From: Paracamarosporium sp. OC-R06-R3
Lineage: Eukaryota; Ascomycota; Dothideomycetes; Pleosporales; Didymosphaeriaceae
Direction of reading: 5' to 3'
Assembly (NCBI GenBank): GCA_019828545.1
Contig: JACVRA010000161.1
Location: 248,001 to 312,000, forward strand
DNA length: 64,000 bases
The notes under the pieces were generated by a model, which was not told where the DNA came from, did no database searches, and saw only the letters and a program-made list of their open reading frames with translations. Positions within the stretch are counted from its first letter, which is position 1, and every line of letters begins with the position of its first letter. A program made the position numbers and the translations under genes. Shown piece after piece: positions 54,631 through 64,000 of the stretch.

Positions 54631-55320
54631 ATGTCTCACGACCCGGAGAGAAGACTATCGACAGGCGGCCTACCACCAATCAAAATTCGTGAGCAATATG
54701 TCGTCGAGGAAGCCTCAAGTCACGACAGTACACCCTGCTATACCGCCTGGGTGCGCGAAGAGATTGTGAAAGTCCCCCAGGGATGGTCGGCCTCAGGCTT
54801 TGACATCGCAAACGAACGTCCCCAATGGTCTCTGCAAATCTACGATACAACGCCCCAAGCTGCCGATCCGGACCACCTCAAGACCTTGGCTGAGACGATC
54901 CACAAGGAGACACGGGAAGAGCGTGGAGTAGGTGGCCGCGACCAGCCTGATCGCATCGACGTCTGGGGCATGCCGTTTGCTGCCGACGTGTCTGAGGAGG
55001 AGAGAATCGCTAAGTGCAAGGCCCATATCTTGGCCGAGATCGCCGCGAGAGAAACTTCCGGAGACGACGACTTTCACGTCCCAAAACTCCATGGCCATGA
55101 CCAATGGAACCGAGCCATTCTCATCATCGACCAGCCCGAAGCATCTTGGAATGAAGATGAAGGAGGATTCCTCGCTGTGTATTGGGATCTTCACCCCGGC
55201 TATCTAGAAATGCTTGCGCAGGCGTATGGCGAGGATTATCAAGAACCAGAAACTAGCGCGTTCCGCTATACTCGTGGTGAGCTGGGCCAGCTGTTGGGGA
55301 CGTTGAGGAGTTTCTTCTAG
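54631..55320 (+). CDS. Hypothetical acidic protein
   Basis: Intronless frame of 229 residues starting MSHDPERRLSTGG. It is acidic, has no signal peptide or membrane segment, and reads like genuine protein: YTAWVREEIVKVPQGWSASG, then RIDVWGMPFAADVSEEE, DQWNRAILIIDQPEASW and FLAVYWDLHPGYLEMLAQAY. The last block looks like a compact alpha/beta domain. I do not recognise the family. The start is the first ATG and is preceded by the inverted-repeat element. A decayed transcription-factor gene follows. Confidence 0.65.
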   Translation: MSHDPERRLSTGGLPPIKIREQYVVEEASSHDSTPCYTAWVREEIVKVPQGWSASGFDIANERPQWSLQIYDTTPQAADPDHLKTLAETIHKETREERGVGGRDQPDRIDVWGMPFAADVSEEERIAKCKAHILAEIAARETSGDDDFHVPKLHGHDQWNRAILIIDQPEASWNEDEGGFLAVYWDLHPGYLEMLAQAYGEDYQEPETSAFRYTRGELGQLLGTLRSFF

Positions 55321-55422
55321 TCGTTTTGCTCCGGTAGTCGTCTAATCCTTCAAATACGGCCATCAGTTTCGGGAAGACCATCCTAGATTGTACGAATAAC
55401 ATGTCTAGAATATCGCGGCCCT

Positions 55423-56375
55423 TTGGAAGAATTGATCGAAACCAACGTGGCGTTGTCAGATCTAGTCATCGCTCTGTATGATACCACGCTCATCTCAGTG
55501 CTATTATTGAGCTTGTTCGAAACGATGGTCTGGGCTGAAATGAGAATTTCAGACAATCGGACTACCCACACCCGCATTGCTCTTGCCCTGGTTGGGCTTC
55601 GTGGTAAAAGACAGCTCGTCACAGAGGTGGGTCGACCACTCTTCTTGCATGCGTCAAACATAGTTTCCGTCACCAGCATTTGTTTGCGAGAACGAGTACC
55701 CTAAGATATTGTGAATCTGCAGAGTGAGGCCGTCTGATCATATGAGGATAAATGTTCAACATATCGCTTCACCAGTTATACCAGCGAAAACGCAAACTTC
55801 CTTGCTGAAGTTGCTGAAGGAAACATGAGGCCGAATGAGGTTGTGCGATCGATAAAACAAATGGGCGATAAGTATATTGCCTTTATGGGGCGCCTTATGC
55901 CAGTATAGGGGTATTGAAGTGTTGTTCTGGACGAGGACGATCCGGAAGCCTATGGACAGCTCATCCATCAGTATCCTCAGCCGCGTACTGTCCAGATCTG
56001 GAACTCGGCTCGCGTGATGCCCTTACTTCTGAACGGTGTCGTGAATTGGCATGCGGCTTTGATCTTATCATCTTCTGCTACTGCCACCATGGCTCAACCC
56101 AGACGCAACGCGCGCAGATGGCGGCCGATATTTGTGCAACTGTAAAGGATTTCCTGGATTCTAAGACGCTCAATGTAGCATCCGCAGCTACATTATCATC
56201 GCTATTGTCATCGGTACGAGGTGCAATCCTGGTTCCCCAGGAACTGAGAGACTACGCAGACCAAACGTTGAAGCGACTTGGGCGTAGGCTGCGCATGCCT
56301 GGCGCAGAGAGTGCGGTCTCCGATCGAGAGACCAAACCACTTGAGGACGGATTATCCATGTTTTATCTATCGTAG
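55423..56375 (+). pseudogene. Zn2Cys6-type fungal transcription factor, C-terminal remnant
   Basis: One frame (starting 55423) carries, in order, text typical of the fungal-specific region of zinc-cluster factors: RTTHTRIALALVGLRG, NFLAEVAEGNMRPNEVV, GDKYIAFMGRLMP, VVLDEDDPEAYGQLIHQYP and VQIWNSARVMPLLLN. This frame is cut by stops at 55702, 55735, 55906 and 55915. After about 56050 the similarity moves to another frame (AADICATVKDFLD onward), showing an indel. No DNA-binding Cys6 cluster is visible upstream. It is therefore a decayed gene fragment. The stops are compatible with C-to-T or G-to-A changes in CAA, CGA or TGG codons. Confidence 0.7.
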
Positions 56376-57597
56376 AAACGTCGAGAAACTTGACCGTAAT
56401 TTCATCGTCAAACTATTGTCGTTGGTCCGTACATATGTAAAATGATAGCGGCGGGTGGACGAGCTGAAAGCCGAGGTCTGCTCCACTTCGGGAACTAGTC
56501 CACCTTCTCACCCCATCATCTCCGACGCCTTTCTATAGTGCAAGTCCTCCACACCACCGCCGACTCTATGTTGCATCGTCCATCGACTACCTTTCGGTAT
56601 CGGCAAGAGACTACCTCGCCTCACACAAATTTATTAATGGAGGAGTGTTACCGAATGCGACAAGTGACCTGTCGCTTTCATACCTCTTCGAAAGCCTCAT
56701 TAGGAACCATATATTTTCAGGTGGTCACGGCATCTCGTTATCTCCTCAGCATCCGGAGAAACGCCGTTGGGCGAGGACATCCCGGGTATATTCTCCGAGA
56801 CTACTCCTACAGCCTATCAGTATGCGATCTTCCAAGAATGAGATCTTTATACTGAACAGCAAAACCTTAACAAGCAATGTATGTATCGAGAAAGATCACA
56901 TGGAAGTTTTTAGAGGGCACGGAGTTGTTTCGGTGAGAAGATGCACAGAAGCGCGCTTGCCCGATAGCTTGTCTGCTTGAACCGTGGAAACATGATATTT
57001 CCAATGCGCCGATTTGCTTCACCATCGACGTTTCGATATGCGAACATATTAAACATGGCGCCGGCCAACGTGGTTTGTGTGGGTCTTCTATGCGTTCGTT
57101 CCAGACCCCGGGAGGTTTCAAAACGCCCCATCTGTGGCAGGTACTCCGAGCCTCATGAAACAACACCAACGCCCTAGGTATGGACTAGCGTGTACTTGTT
57201 TTCGCCGGCGCCCAAAGCTTGCGTCGTCATTTAATATATGTCACACGGGATGTTCCCACTAGACATGGGTCCTTGACTCTGTCAATCGTTCCCGAACCAT
57301 GATGCTGGATCGTTGTGCTCCAGGGTGGCGGGTCTCGTGCCGACCAGCGCCTAGCAAGTGTCAGCGATATCCAGGAGGACGTGTCTGGCTGGGCGCCTGC
57401 AGAATTCAAGATTACGAAGACCCACGAGACTAACGTCTGGCCCAAGACTACATAATGGAATTCGCTCCCCCAAGGATGCTCTCTACCAGCGATTTGCAGC
57501 TTTCATTCATTCACTGTACTCTCATTCTTTTCTTGCCTTGACGGCATTTTCATTCTTTTGGCCGTGTGCCGTACATTCCTTCATATCTAAGAGCACA
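56376..57597. other. Intergenic region upstream of cellobiose dehydrogenase
   Basis: About 1.2 kb. Several short frames overlap without family signs. The CDH frame is open upstream to 57358, but this part lacks a signal peptide or conservation and is treated as leader. The last 120 bases are CT-rich, as in many fungal promoters. Confidence 0.45.
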
Positions 57598-60336
57598 ATG
57601 GCCCGTTCATTCTTTCTCTCCACAGCCTTGCTGGCGTTGCGCGCCACGGCTCAACTTACAGCAGCAGTATATACTGACGAGAAGACTGGTATTACTTTCA
57701 ATGGATACTCTCATACGTCAGGCTACAAACTCGGCTATGCGCTGCCTAAGGACCCATCAACAGACGTTATTGCGCAGCTGATTGCCCCAATCACCAACGA
57801 TGGAGGCTGGGCAGGATTTCCTCTGGGCCAGACAATGGTTGGTAGTATTCTTGTCGTCGCATGGCCTCACGACGGAGAGATCATTTCATCTTTCCGCAAG
57901 GCTACTGGCTACACCAACCCTCCAGTGACCACTGGAGACTTTTCCATGACCACCATTCCCGATGGTACATGGGTCAACGACACCGCGTTTTCCTACACCT
58001 TCCTTTGCAAGAACTGCCTTGGCAGTACCGCCGCAGAGGGAATTGTTCTCTCCGATACTACCAATGTCCTCAGTTGGGCGTGGTCAGACACCGCCCTCAC
58101 TGACCCCTCTTCCGCCTCCGCTACCCTGAACATGCACAACGGAGGTTACGGTTCATTCGGTTTCACCGTGGCTGATGCTGAAAGCGATGATTTCGCGACG
58201 TGGGCTGCCATGGCCACAGGAAGCTCCGGCAGCGCCGGCAACTCCACTGGAAGTGGAAACTCGACTACACCAACCACTGGCGGAGGTTCGACTAACGGAA
58301 CCACTACCCCCAGCAACACGACAGCCACGATTTCGGACTCGACATACGACTACATCGTGTGCGGTGGTGGCCCGGCAGGTATCATTGCCGCCGAGCGCAT
58401 TGCCGAAAGCGGTGCCTCAGTTCTCTTGCTCGAGCGTGGTGGTCCTTCTCTTGCGTTCACTGGCAACAATGACACGCTTTCATGGAACAGCTCAGTCACG
58501 ATGTATGATGTCCCCGGACTCGACTACTACCTCAACCAAGTCGGCGAGAATGCTCTTTGCACCGACACTGCCGACCAAGCTGGTTGCCTTCTGGGAGGTG
58601 GCACCATGGTCAATGCGATGATGTTCGTCAAGCCCCAATCTCGTGATTTCGACGACAAGTGGCCGACGGGTTGGAAGTGGAGCGACATTTCCGAAGCTGC
58701 GGATCGCTTCTACGAACGCAACCCCGGCCAGAACTATGGTTCGGAGGACGGTCTGCGCTACAATGACGAAGCGTACGGCGTGCTTTCTAAGTTCCTTGGA
58801 GCAAATGGATGGAAGGAGACAGACTTGATCGATGGTGACATCAACGCACGAAAAGATGTGTACGGACACCCGCCGTGGAACCTTGCGAACGGCATGCGCT
58901 CTGGACCAGTGCGCACTTACCTGCCAGACGCCCAGAAGCTAGACAACTTCAAGTTGATGCTCAACACCAAGGTCATCCGTGCAGTTCGTGATGGCTCTGC
59001 TATCAGCGGCGTTGAAACCGAAACAAAGGCTGGTGAACGTATCATTTACAACGTCAACGCTGGTGGTAAGGTCATCCTGTCGGCTGGCGCCATGTCTACG
59101 CCTCGCATCTTGTTCAACAGTGGTATTGGCCCAGCCGAACAGCTCCAGACTGTCTCATCTGGCTCCAGCGGCGTAACTCTCCCGGCAGAGGCTGACTGGA
59201 TTGATCTCCCTGTCGGTGCCGAGATCAAGGACCACACCATCTTCACACTCAAGTTCAACACCACAGAGTCCATGTTCTCTCCTGCGCTAACTGACATTAC
59301 TTCCCCCAACCAGACCGTCATCGACCAGTTCGCTAAGGCATCTGGTGTTCTCGCTCAGTCAGGCCAGCGATTGAACTTCTGGACCTCTGTCAACACCACG
59401 AGCGGTTCTGAGGTTTTCATCCAAGGAACATGCAATGGCCCTGCCAACAACACCGTCCAGATGAAGGTCTACCTTACGCACGGCCTTACCTCAGTCGGCA
59501 GCCTGGGTATCACTGCTGACGGTGCCACTGAGTTTACGAAGGAGCCATGGCTTCAAACCGACGAGGATATTGAGGCCATCACTAGCTTCATGGACCGCTT
59601 GATCAAGATGACTAGCGCACCGAACTCGACTTTGACCTTGCTATCCACGAGCAGCAACGTCACCGGTGCTGATCTGATCAAGCAACATGTCACTGGTTCT
59701 CACTTCATTGGTACTGCTAAGATGGGTACGAAGGGTGATGACGGCGTTGTGGTGGACACGAACACCCAGGTTTACGGCACTGACAACCTCTTCGTCGTCG
59801 ATGCCTCCATCCACCCCGACCTTCCCACGGGTAACACTCAGGTCCCGGTCATGATCGTTGCCGAGCAAGCTGTGGCGAAGATTCTTGCGCTCAAGGGTAC
59901 TTCGACTGCCAACGGAACTGAGACTTCTCCAAGTGCGCCTTCTTCCGAAGCAGCAAGCTCCAGCCCTGCTTCTATCCCATCTTCTGCCCCTGCTACCAAC
60001 GGAACCGCTCCTGCATCCAGCGCAGCTCCTGTTGGCACTGGCGTTGCCTCTTCGCCTGCGTCAATCCCGACTGGAAGCTCCTCAGCGCCTGCATCGGCTC
60101 CTTCATCTGGAAGTGCTTCTTCTGCGCCCGCATCCGCTCCCTCTTCCGGAAGCGGCTCCTCCGCGTCCGCATCTGCTCCCGCAGCTGCTCCTACGTCTGG
60201 AAGCGGCGCTTCCAGCGGCACTACTGTGCAGCTGTACGGACGGTGTGGTGGACAAGGCTACACCGGACCGACGCAGTGCGCGTCGGGTAAGTGCGTGAAG
60301 CAGAACGACTGGTACTCGCAGTGTGTCAACGCATAG
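57598..60336 (+). CDS. CDH: Cellobiose dehydrogenase with CBM1 (class IIA type)
   Basis: Intronless gene of 912 residues, secreted ([19 protein letters not shown]). The cytochrome domain covers about 20-205, with heme ligands expected at Met80 (LGQTM) and His180 (LNMHNGGYG). A Ser/Thr/Gly linker follows. The GMC flavodehydrogenase domain starts near 250 ([17 protein letters not shown]) and ends near 770. Its catalytic pair is expected at His702 ([11 protein letters not shown]) and Asn746 (PTGNTQVPV). A long Ser/Ala/Pro linker leads to a C-terminal cellulose-binding CBM1 (878-912, [16 protein letters not shown] and WYSQCVNA). CDH oxidises cellobiose and passes electrons through heme to lytic polysaccharide monooxygenases. 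CBM1 on an ascomycete CDH marks class IIA. The ATG at 57598 was chosen because it begins the signal peptide. Confidence 0.96.
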   Translation: MARSFFLSTALLALRATAQLTAAVYTDEKTGITFNGYSHTSGYKLGYALPKDPSTDVIAQLIAPITNDGGWAGFPLGQTMVGSILVVAWPHDGEIISSFRKATGYTNPPVTTGDFSMTTIPDGTWVNDTAFSYTFLCKNCLGSTAAEGIVLSDTTNVLSWAWSDTALTDPSSASATLNMHNGGYGSFGFTVADAESDDFATWAAMATGSSGSAGNSTGSGNSTTPTTGGGSTNGTTTPSNTTATISDSTYDYIVCGGGPAGIIAAERIAESGASVLLLERGGPSLAFTGNNDTLSWNSSVTMYDVPGLDYYLNQVGENALCTDTADQAGCLLGGGTMVNAMMFVKPQSRDFDDKWPTGWKWSDISEAADRFYERNPGQNYGSEDGLRYNDEAYGVLSKFLGANGWKETDLIDGDINARKDVYGHPPWNLANGMRSGPVRTYLPDAQKLDNFKLMLNTKVIRAVRDGSAISGVETETKAGERIIYNVNAGGKVILSAGAMSTPRILFNSGIGPAEQLQTVSSGSSGVTLPAEADWIDLPVGAEIKDHTIFTLKFNTTESMFSPALTDITSPNQTVIDQFAKASGVLAQSGQRLNFWTSVNTTSGSEVFIQGTCNGPANNTVQMKVYLTHGLTSVGSLGITADGATEFTKEPWLQTDEDIEAITSFMDRLIKMTSAPNSTLTLLSTSSNVTGADLIKQHVTGSHFIGTAKMGTKGDDGVVVDTNTQVYGTDNLFVVDASIHPDLPTGNTQVPVMIVAEQAVAKILALKGTSTANGTETSPSAPSSEAASSSPASIPSSAPATNGTAPASSAAPVGTGVASSPASIPTGSSSAPASAPSSGSASSAPASAPSSGSGSSASASAPAAAPTSGSGASSGTTVQLYGRCGGQGYTGPTQCASGKCVKQNDWYSQCVNA

Positions 60337-60852
60337 ACGGATGACCTCTGCAATCTGTTGGGTCGTATGTAGATCAATTCTTGTATATATTTGTTCAATG
60401 TGAGCGATACGCTTCACATATATAAAATTATGTTTCCTTTCTCACTGCCTGCTTATGATATCGCGTGATTCGAATTATCATCTTGTGTGAAACTGTTGTC
60501 GAAGTTGTATACTAAGAACCACCTTGCAACAACATCGATTTTGGGAGTCTTATCAGCCAGCCTCTATACCTTAAATATCTTCCAACTAGTTATCAAGAGA
60601 TTTGTCTGCTGCTCTTACCTGATTGGTTTATGGTACTGAAAGCAATGAAGCATTTCCCAGCCTTACAGCACTGTCGACGCACCTTTTAGCTAATGTTCCT
60701 CGAATTCGACACATTGCAGCAAGGTTACTGCCTGCATCGGTACGTGATCATCCAAATATGTGCAGCGAATTCTTGGAGCTGAGAAGTATCCAAAGAAGAG
60801 GTCGGTACAGCTCGCCTTGTGCCATATTCGATATCGTGGAGTCTAGTTCGCA
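60337..60852. other. Intergenic region after cellobiose dehydrogenase
   Basis: About 515 bp. A 77-codon frame at 60623 may be part of the degraded kinase region but shows no clear motif. Confidence 0.35.
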
Positions 60853-61320
60853 ATGAGTTTCAGAGCCTCCACTTGGCGTTCAACTATCCGCAACAGCGTC
60901 GATGACATATCTGCTCGAAGGCTACCTTCGATAACTGCGCTGGACTTTTTCTTGGCTCTTGGCTCTTCGGGCCTTTCAGTCTGGAGTTCAAACGCTCTAA
61001 AAGCTGGCAATTGGAGACCACAATGGGCAGTTCAGGGCGGGTTTGCCATGATTGAGATCAAGGAGACACCAGATAAAAGACCAGTTGTTGTGAAAAGAAG
61101 TCTGGAGCTTGACAGCCCGCAATTACAGCAATAGCCTGGTGTTTTCGCGAAGCGTTTTGACCAGCTGTGTCTTGAGCTGCGCATCATTACGCTACGTTCA
61201 ATAAGGGAGCACCCCAACATCGTTGACATACTTGGATTATGCGTAGGCTCACAGTACGTTGCATTTGGCTCCCTAGCTCGAGATGCATAGTGATATTACC
61301 CGGGGAATTCCCAACTTCAA
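60853..61320 (+). pseudogene. Protein kinase-like remnant
   Basis: Frames here contain pieces that read like the N-lobe of a protein kinase: LGSSGLSVWSS, then RPVVVKRSLEL (a VAIK-like strand), and after a stop at 61132 LCLELRIITLRSIREHPNIVDILGLC (an alpha-C helix region and following strand). There is no catalytic loop, no DFG, and stops interrupt the frame. It is judged a decayed fragment. It is followed directly by a block that has a diverged copy near 63061-63310. Confidence 0.5.
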
Positions 61321-61460
61321 CAATATAGAGGGGGTCGAGGAAGCAGTTGACCAGGTAGGATAGTAACAGCTATACTAGACTGTCTTATCTAGCAGAGCAC
61401 GTGCTAACTACTATACGGACTATGAGGAAACAGAAGTGGAAGAGGAGGAGAAATTCTCAC
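61270..61460 (+). repeat. Diverged repeat, copy 1
   Basis: Similar over about 190 bp to 63061-63310. Shared landmarks include CCTAGC, GAGATGC, TAGAGGGGGT/CAGAGGGGGT, the stretch AGCACGTGCTAA, and a following GATGAGGAAAT-like acidic run. Copy 1 lacks the acceptor AG and is more degraded, so it cannot be spliced as copy 2 can. Confidence 0.6.
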
Positions 61461-62305
61461 TAATAGAGGATGCTGGATGCAGGTTTCGAAATAAGGAAAG
61501 GCAGTAGGGAGCAACTCTATGCAAACCAAAGAAAGGAAAAAGGTTACGAATCTAAAAGACAACAATGCGTAGCGTCTCTCACTATATGCGCCGAGATGCG
61601 CGTTTGCAGTTCCTGCCTTGATCTCTACACACCGTCTTCACTTGATTGACTTCGCCTACATCCAACCACATCAACCAATTAAAAGTCTTCCATCACTATG
61701 AACCCATTATTTTACTTTTTTTGTTAAATTCATGCACCTTCATTACCACCCACTCTCACCTCTTTTTTGTAGTCCTTGCCAACCTGCAACACCAGCCCAC
61801 GCACGCATATTCCTGCGAGGACTACGATACTTCGTCTTCTATTCGTACTATAGACTCAGCTCTACAGAAATCTGCAAAGCCTCTGCCAGCAGCTAGATTA
61901 TCGAGCGTGTGTGTGGCAAACAGGCCTACGATCCACTGTTGCGGACACGACTTAAATCGCTAAGGTATGTATGACACATTTCTCGGGCACACTTGCGCAG
62001 TATCGTGCATCCTGAAATAACGGAAACAACACCCAACACTTCAGTTACTACAGGAACCATTCCACGCCGCCGCTCATGGAACGAGTACCTATCGAGGTAT
62101 TGAAATTGTCGGACAGGCGAAAAGCGTTTAACGACCCCTACCTTCTCCTACGACGCGCTGGACACGAAAAACCAGACGCGGACTTCCACGCAGACACCTC
62201 AATGAGGTTCACAATCGTGAACTGGTGCTGGGGCCTCAATAAAAGTGTGGAAGACTACTTCATCTTTAGGAATTTCGTCTTAAAAAGTATTTTGAGTCCG
62301 GCGGC
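61461..62305. other. Intergenic region, uncertain content
   Basis: A frame at 62076-62315 (VEDYFIFRNFVLKS) could be a 5' exon of the next gene, but no splice joint was fixed. The rest shows nothing recognisable. Confidence 0.35.
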
Positions 62306-63914
62306 ATGGAATTAACATTCACGAAAGACTCGGAGAATGAAGATAAAACTGAGTTGGACGCGTGCATTCAACAAGATATGGGAGCATTTGGGCACTATAT
62401 CTTTGTGAGAGTACTACAAACCACAGGACGAACAAGAAACCGGAGCCGAACCGAGTCATCATCAACGTCTTCTCAAGTACTGAATCCAGCCCAGTCAGAA
62501 TGGCGGCAGACAATGGCCAGACGATGTGCGAAGCAGATCGCGTCGGATGTAGCAAGAATGAAGTGCATCCAAAAAATTTGCGTATGACCGCGAACTTCCC
62601 TATTTCATGATATCTTACGGTGAAGCCGCCACCCGAAGGTTGTCGAAGGAAGACTGGGTAGCGATCCAGCGCATGGATATTATCGTCAAGCTCATTGGGC
62701 TAAAGGGTACAATGGCAACGGAGCTAGTTCCGTTTGAAACGAAAGGTCACAAGTTACCTGGAGTGCTGGGACAGATCCCTGCGGGGAGAGAGACAGAATC
62801 CGCGAAACAACAAAAAGAACGGTACATGGTGATGCACCAGCAAGACATCGATATTGAGCGCGTCAGTTTCAAACTTCTAAGGGAGCAAGTCTTGGAGAGA
62901 TCTGCAAAATACCTTGATGGCTTGTTAGAAGAGGATTGGTGTATTGCCTATATTAACCCATTTTGGGGTAATGATACTTTGCAAATCACAAACGATAAGC
63001 AGTTCAGGGTTGCCGTTCGGTCTCTTCGCTTGGAAGACATAGATGTAGTGGTCACTAACGTACCTAGCTTGAGATGCAAAGTGATGTCGGCCAGGGAGTT
63101 CCTGTCTTCGATAATCCAGAGGGGGTTGAGGAAGTAGCAAATCAGGTATAATAGTCTCTTACCCATCAAAGCACGTGCTAATCATTATTTCTAGCGGGTA
63201 GATGATGTTGTTATTGTAGCAAGTCTTCACGATTCTACTAATAGAGGCAGCGCTGATGAAATGATCCCTGAATGCGATGAGGAAATAGAAGAGGAAGAGG
63301 AGGAAGAGGAGGGAGTAAAGACAGGGAAGGAAGGGGAAAACCATTCACATATATCCCAAAGTAAGTTGTCTGTAGTGCTGTTCGTTCTAATCTAATCATT
63401 TCCTGGGCGCAACAAAATGCTCCAAACATTGGAAATCTACAACATTCCTGTTCCTCGCTTTTTCCTTGGTGGCCAATGCAATCTATACGGCACCTTTGCA
63501 GAAGTATGGGCGCCTAACGCTGTATTTCAGACTAAAACTTTTGTCGATGAACTGTTACAACAGAAAGAATTTCACGACGCTACCTTCGTATAAAAACCAG
63601 CACAAGCAAGCAACGACGGAAGCTAGCCAATCTGCACAAACGCTGAAGCAGAAAAACTTTGGTGCGAATTTGTGGAAGCTGATACAGCTCTCACAGGTAA
63701 ATCAGAGTATGACCTTGTCAAATTCAGTGGCAATCCGGGTGATGCATGTATGATTATCAGCCATTATCCGTCTCTCGCAGCATCGAATCCAAAGTACAAC
63801 GAAATTACAGATTCCGGAAATCCATCTATGACCAAGCTATACGACATTATCGGCAACATCCCAGCATTCCAACTAGATTGTTTTTGGCGCCGCTGCGATG
63901 CATGCAAAGCATAG
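62306..63914 (+). CDS. Uncharacterised multi-exon gene with a probable frameshift, may run past the window
   Basis: A frame from 62306 reads like protein (EWRQTMARRCAKQIASDVAR) and meets a stop; at the A6 run 62571-62576 the text continues in another frame (FAYDRELPYFMISYGEAATR) as if one A were extra. That frame runs to 63044. Plausible exons then are 63095-63145, 63195-63360 (with an acidic run of Glu) and 63502-63587, with intron ends GTAGTG/CCAG, GTATAA/CTAG and GTAAGT/GCAG. A further frame reaches a stop at 63914, and another frame stays open to the window end. No known family or motif is recognised. It may be a gene with one sequencing error, or a young pseudogene. Exon order is inference. 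Confidence 0.4.
63061..63310 (+). repeat. Diverged repeat, copy 2
   Basis: Partner of the block at 61270-61460. Here the sequence keeps an acceptor CCAG at 63094, a short 51-bp exon (63095-63145) and an intron containing AGCACGTGCTAAT before a CTAG acceptor, so this copy still looks spliceable. Confidence 0.6.
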
Positions 63915-64000
63915 AAGGAACGGAAAACCCCTACAAAACCGAATACAGCAAAGAAGTCGCCGCGCTACACCTCGAACTTACTAGGAAGCTTACAGAACCT
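63915..64000 (+). other. Open frame at the window edge
   Basis: From about 63893 one plus-strand frame reads MQSIEGTENPYKTEYSKEV and continues open to the last base. It may be a further exon of the gene starting near 62306. The window ends before this can be settled. Confidence 0.3.

Noticed and set aside
57358..57597. N-terminal extension of cellobiose dehydrogenase
   Set aside because: The extra 80 residues are not conserved-looking and would bury the signal peptide that begins at 57598.

Overview
The window looks like nuclear DNA of a filamentous ascomycete, most likely a plant-associated Dothideomycete such as a Pleosporales species. The reasons are short introns (about 43-110 bp) with GT-AG ends and CTAAC-type branch sites, gene spacing near 2.5 kb, conserved eukaryotic genes (SPT6, OTU2, an Age2-type ArfGAP, a BYE1-like PHD/TFIIS/SPOC protein, a STE7-type MAP kinase kinase), and typical filamentous-fungal families: HET-domain proteins, a PL3 pectate lyase, cellobiose dehydrogenase with CBM1, MFS exporters and a hemerythrin-like HHE protein. 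No bacterial operons, CRISPR arrays, rRNA or convincing tRNA genes were seen. All exon coordinates were inferred by eye from reading frame, splice consensus and family resemblance, without transcript data.

Layout. 0.4-8.3 kb: acyl-CoA thioesterase-like gene, secreted pectate lyase, a BTB-like hypothetical gene broken by a 70-bp tandem duplication, and a small basic protein. 9.4-13.4 kb: an uncharacterised three-exon gene, OTU2-type deubiquitinase and a TPMT-family methyltransferase. 14.3-18.1 kb: two convergent MFS transporters, one intronless and one with seven exons. 18.9-27.1 kb: a secreted protein, two unplaced small genes, a HET protein and an HHE protein. 28.0-35.6 kb: ArfGAP, ZNF830-like nuclear protein, BYE1-like factor and a Golgi SNARE. 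36.0-45.2 kb: a second HET protein, a membrane-anchored surface protein, and a seven-exon gene fusing an alpha/beta-hydrolase module to a subtilisin-type (S8) protease. 46.2-53.2 kb: SPT6 and a STE7-type MAPKK, divergently arranged. 54.6-64 kb: a hypothetical gene, a zinc-cluster transcription factor pseudogene with several stop codons, cellobiose dehydrogenase, a kinase remnant, and a damaged gene that runs to the window edge and shares a diverged block with the kinase-remnant region.

How the genes relate. The housekeeping genes (SPT6, BYE1-like, ArfGAP, SNARE, OTU2, MAPKK) have intact frames and well-formed introns. Between them lie accessory patches of secreted plant-wall enzymes, transporters, HET genes and decaying fragments. 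The most interesting accessory element is the hydrolase-subtilisin fusion at 42.5-45.2 kb. Its S8 triad is present (Asp488, His523, Ser710), but Gly114 stands where the hydrolase nucleophilic serine is expected. Two HET genes lie within about 20 kb of it, which suggests, but does not prove, a role in fungal self/non-self recognition or regulated cell death.
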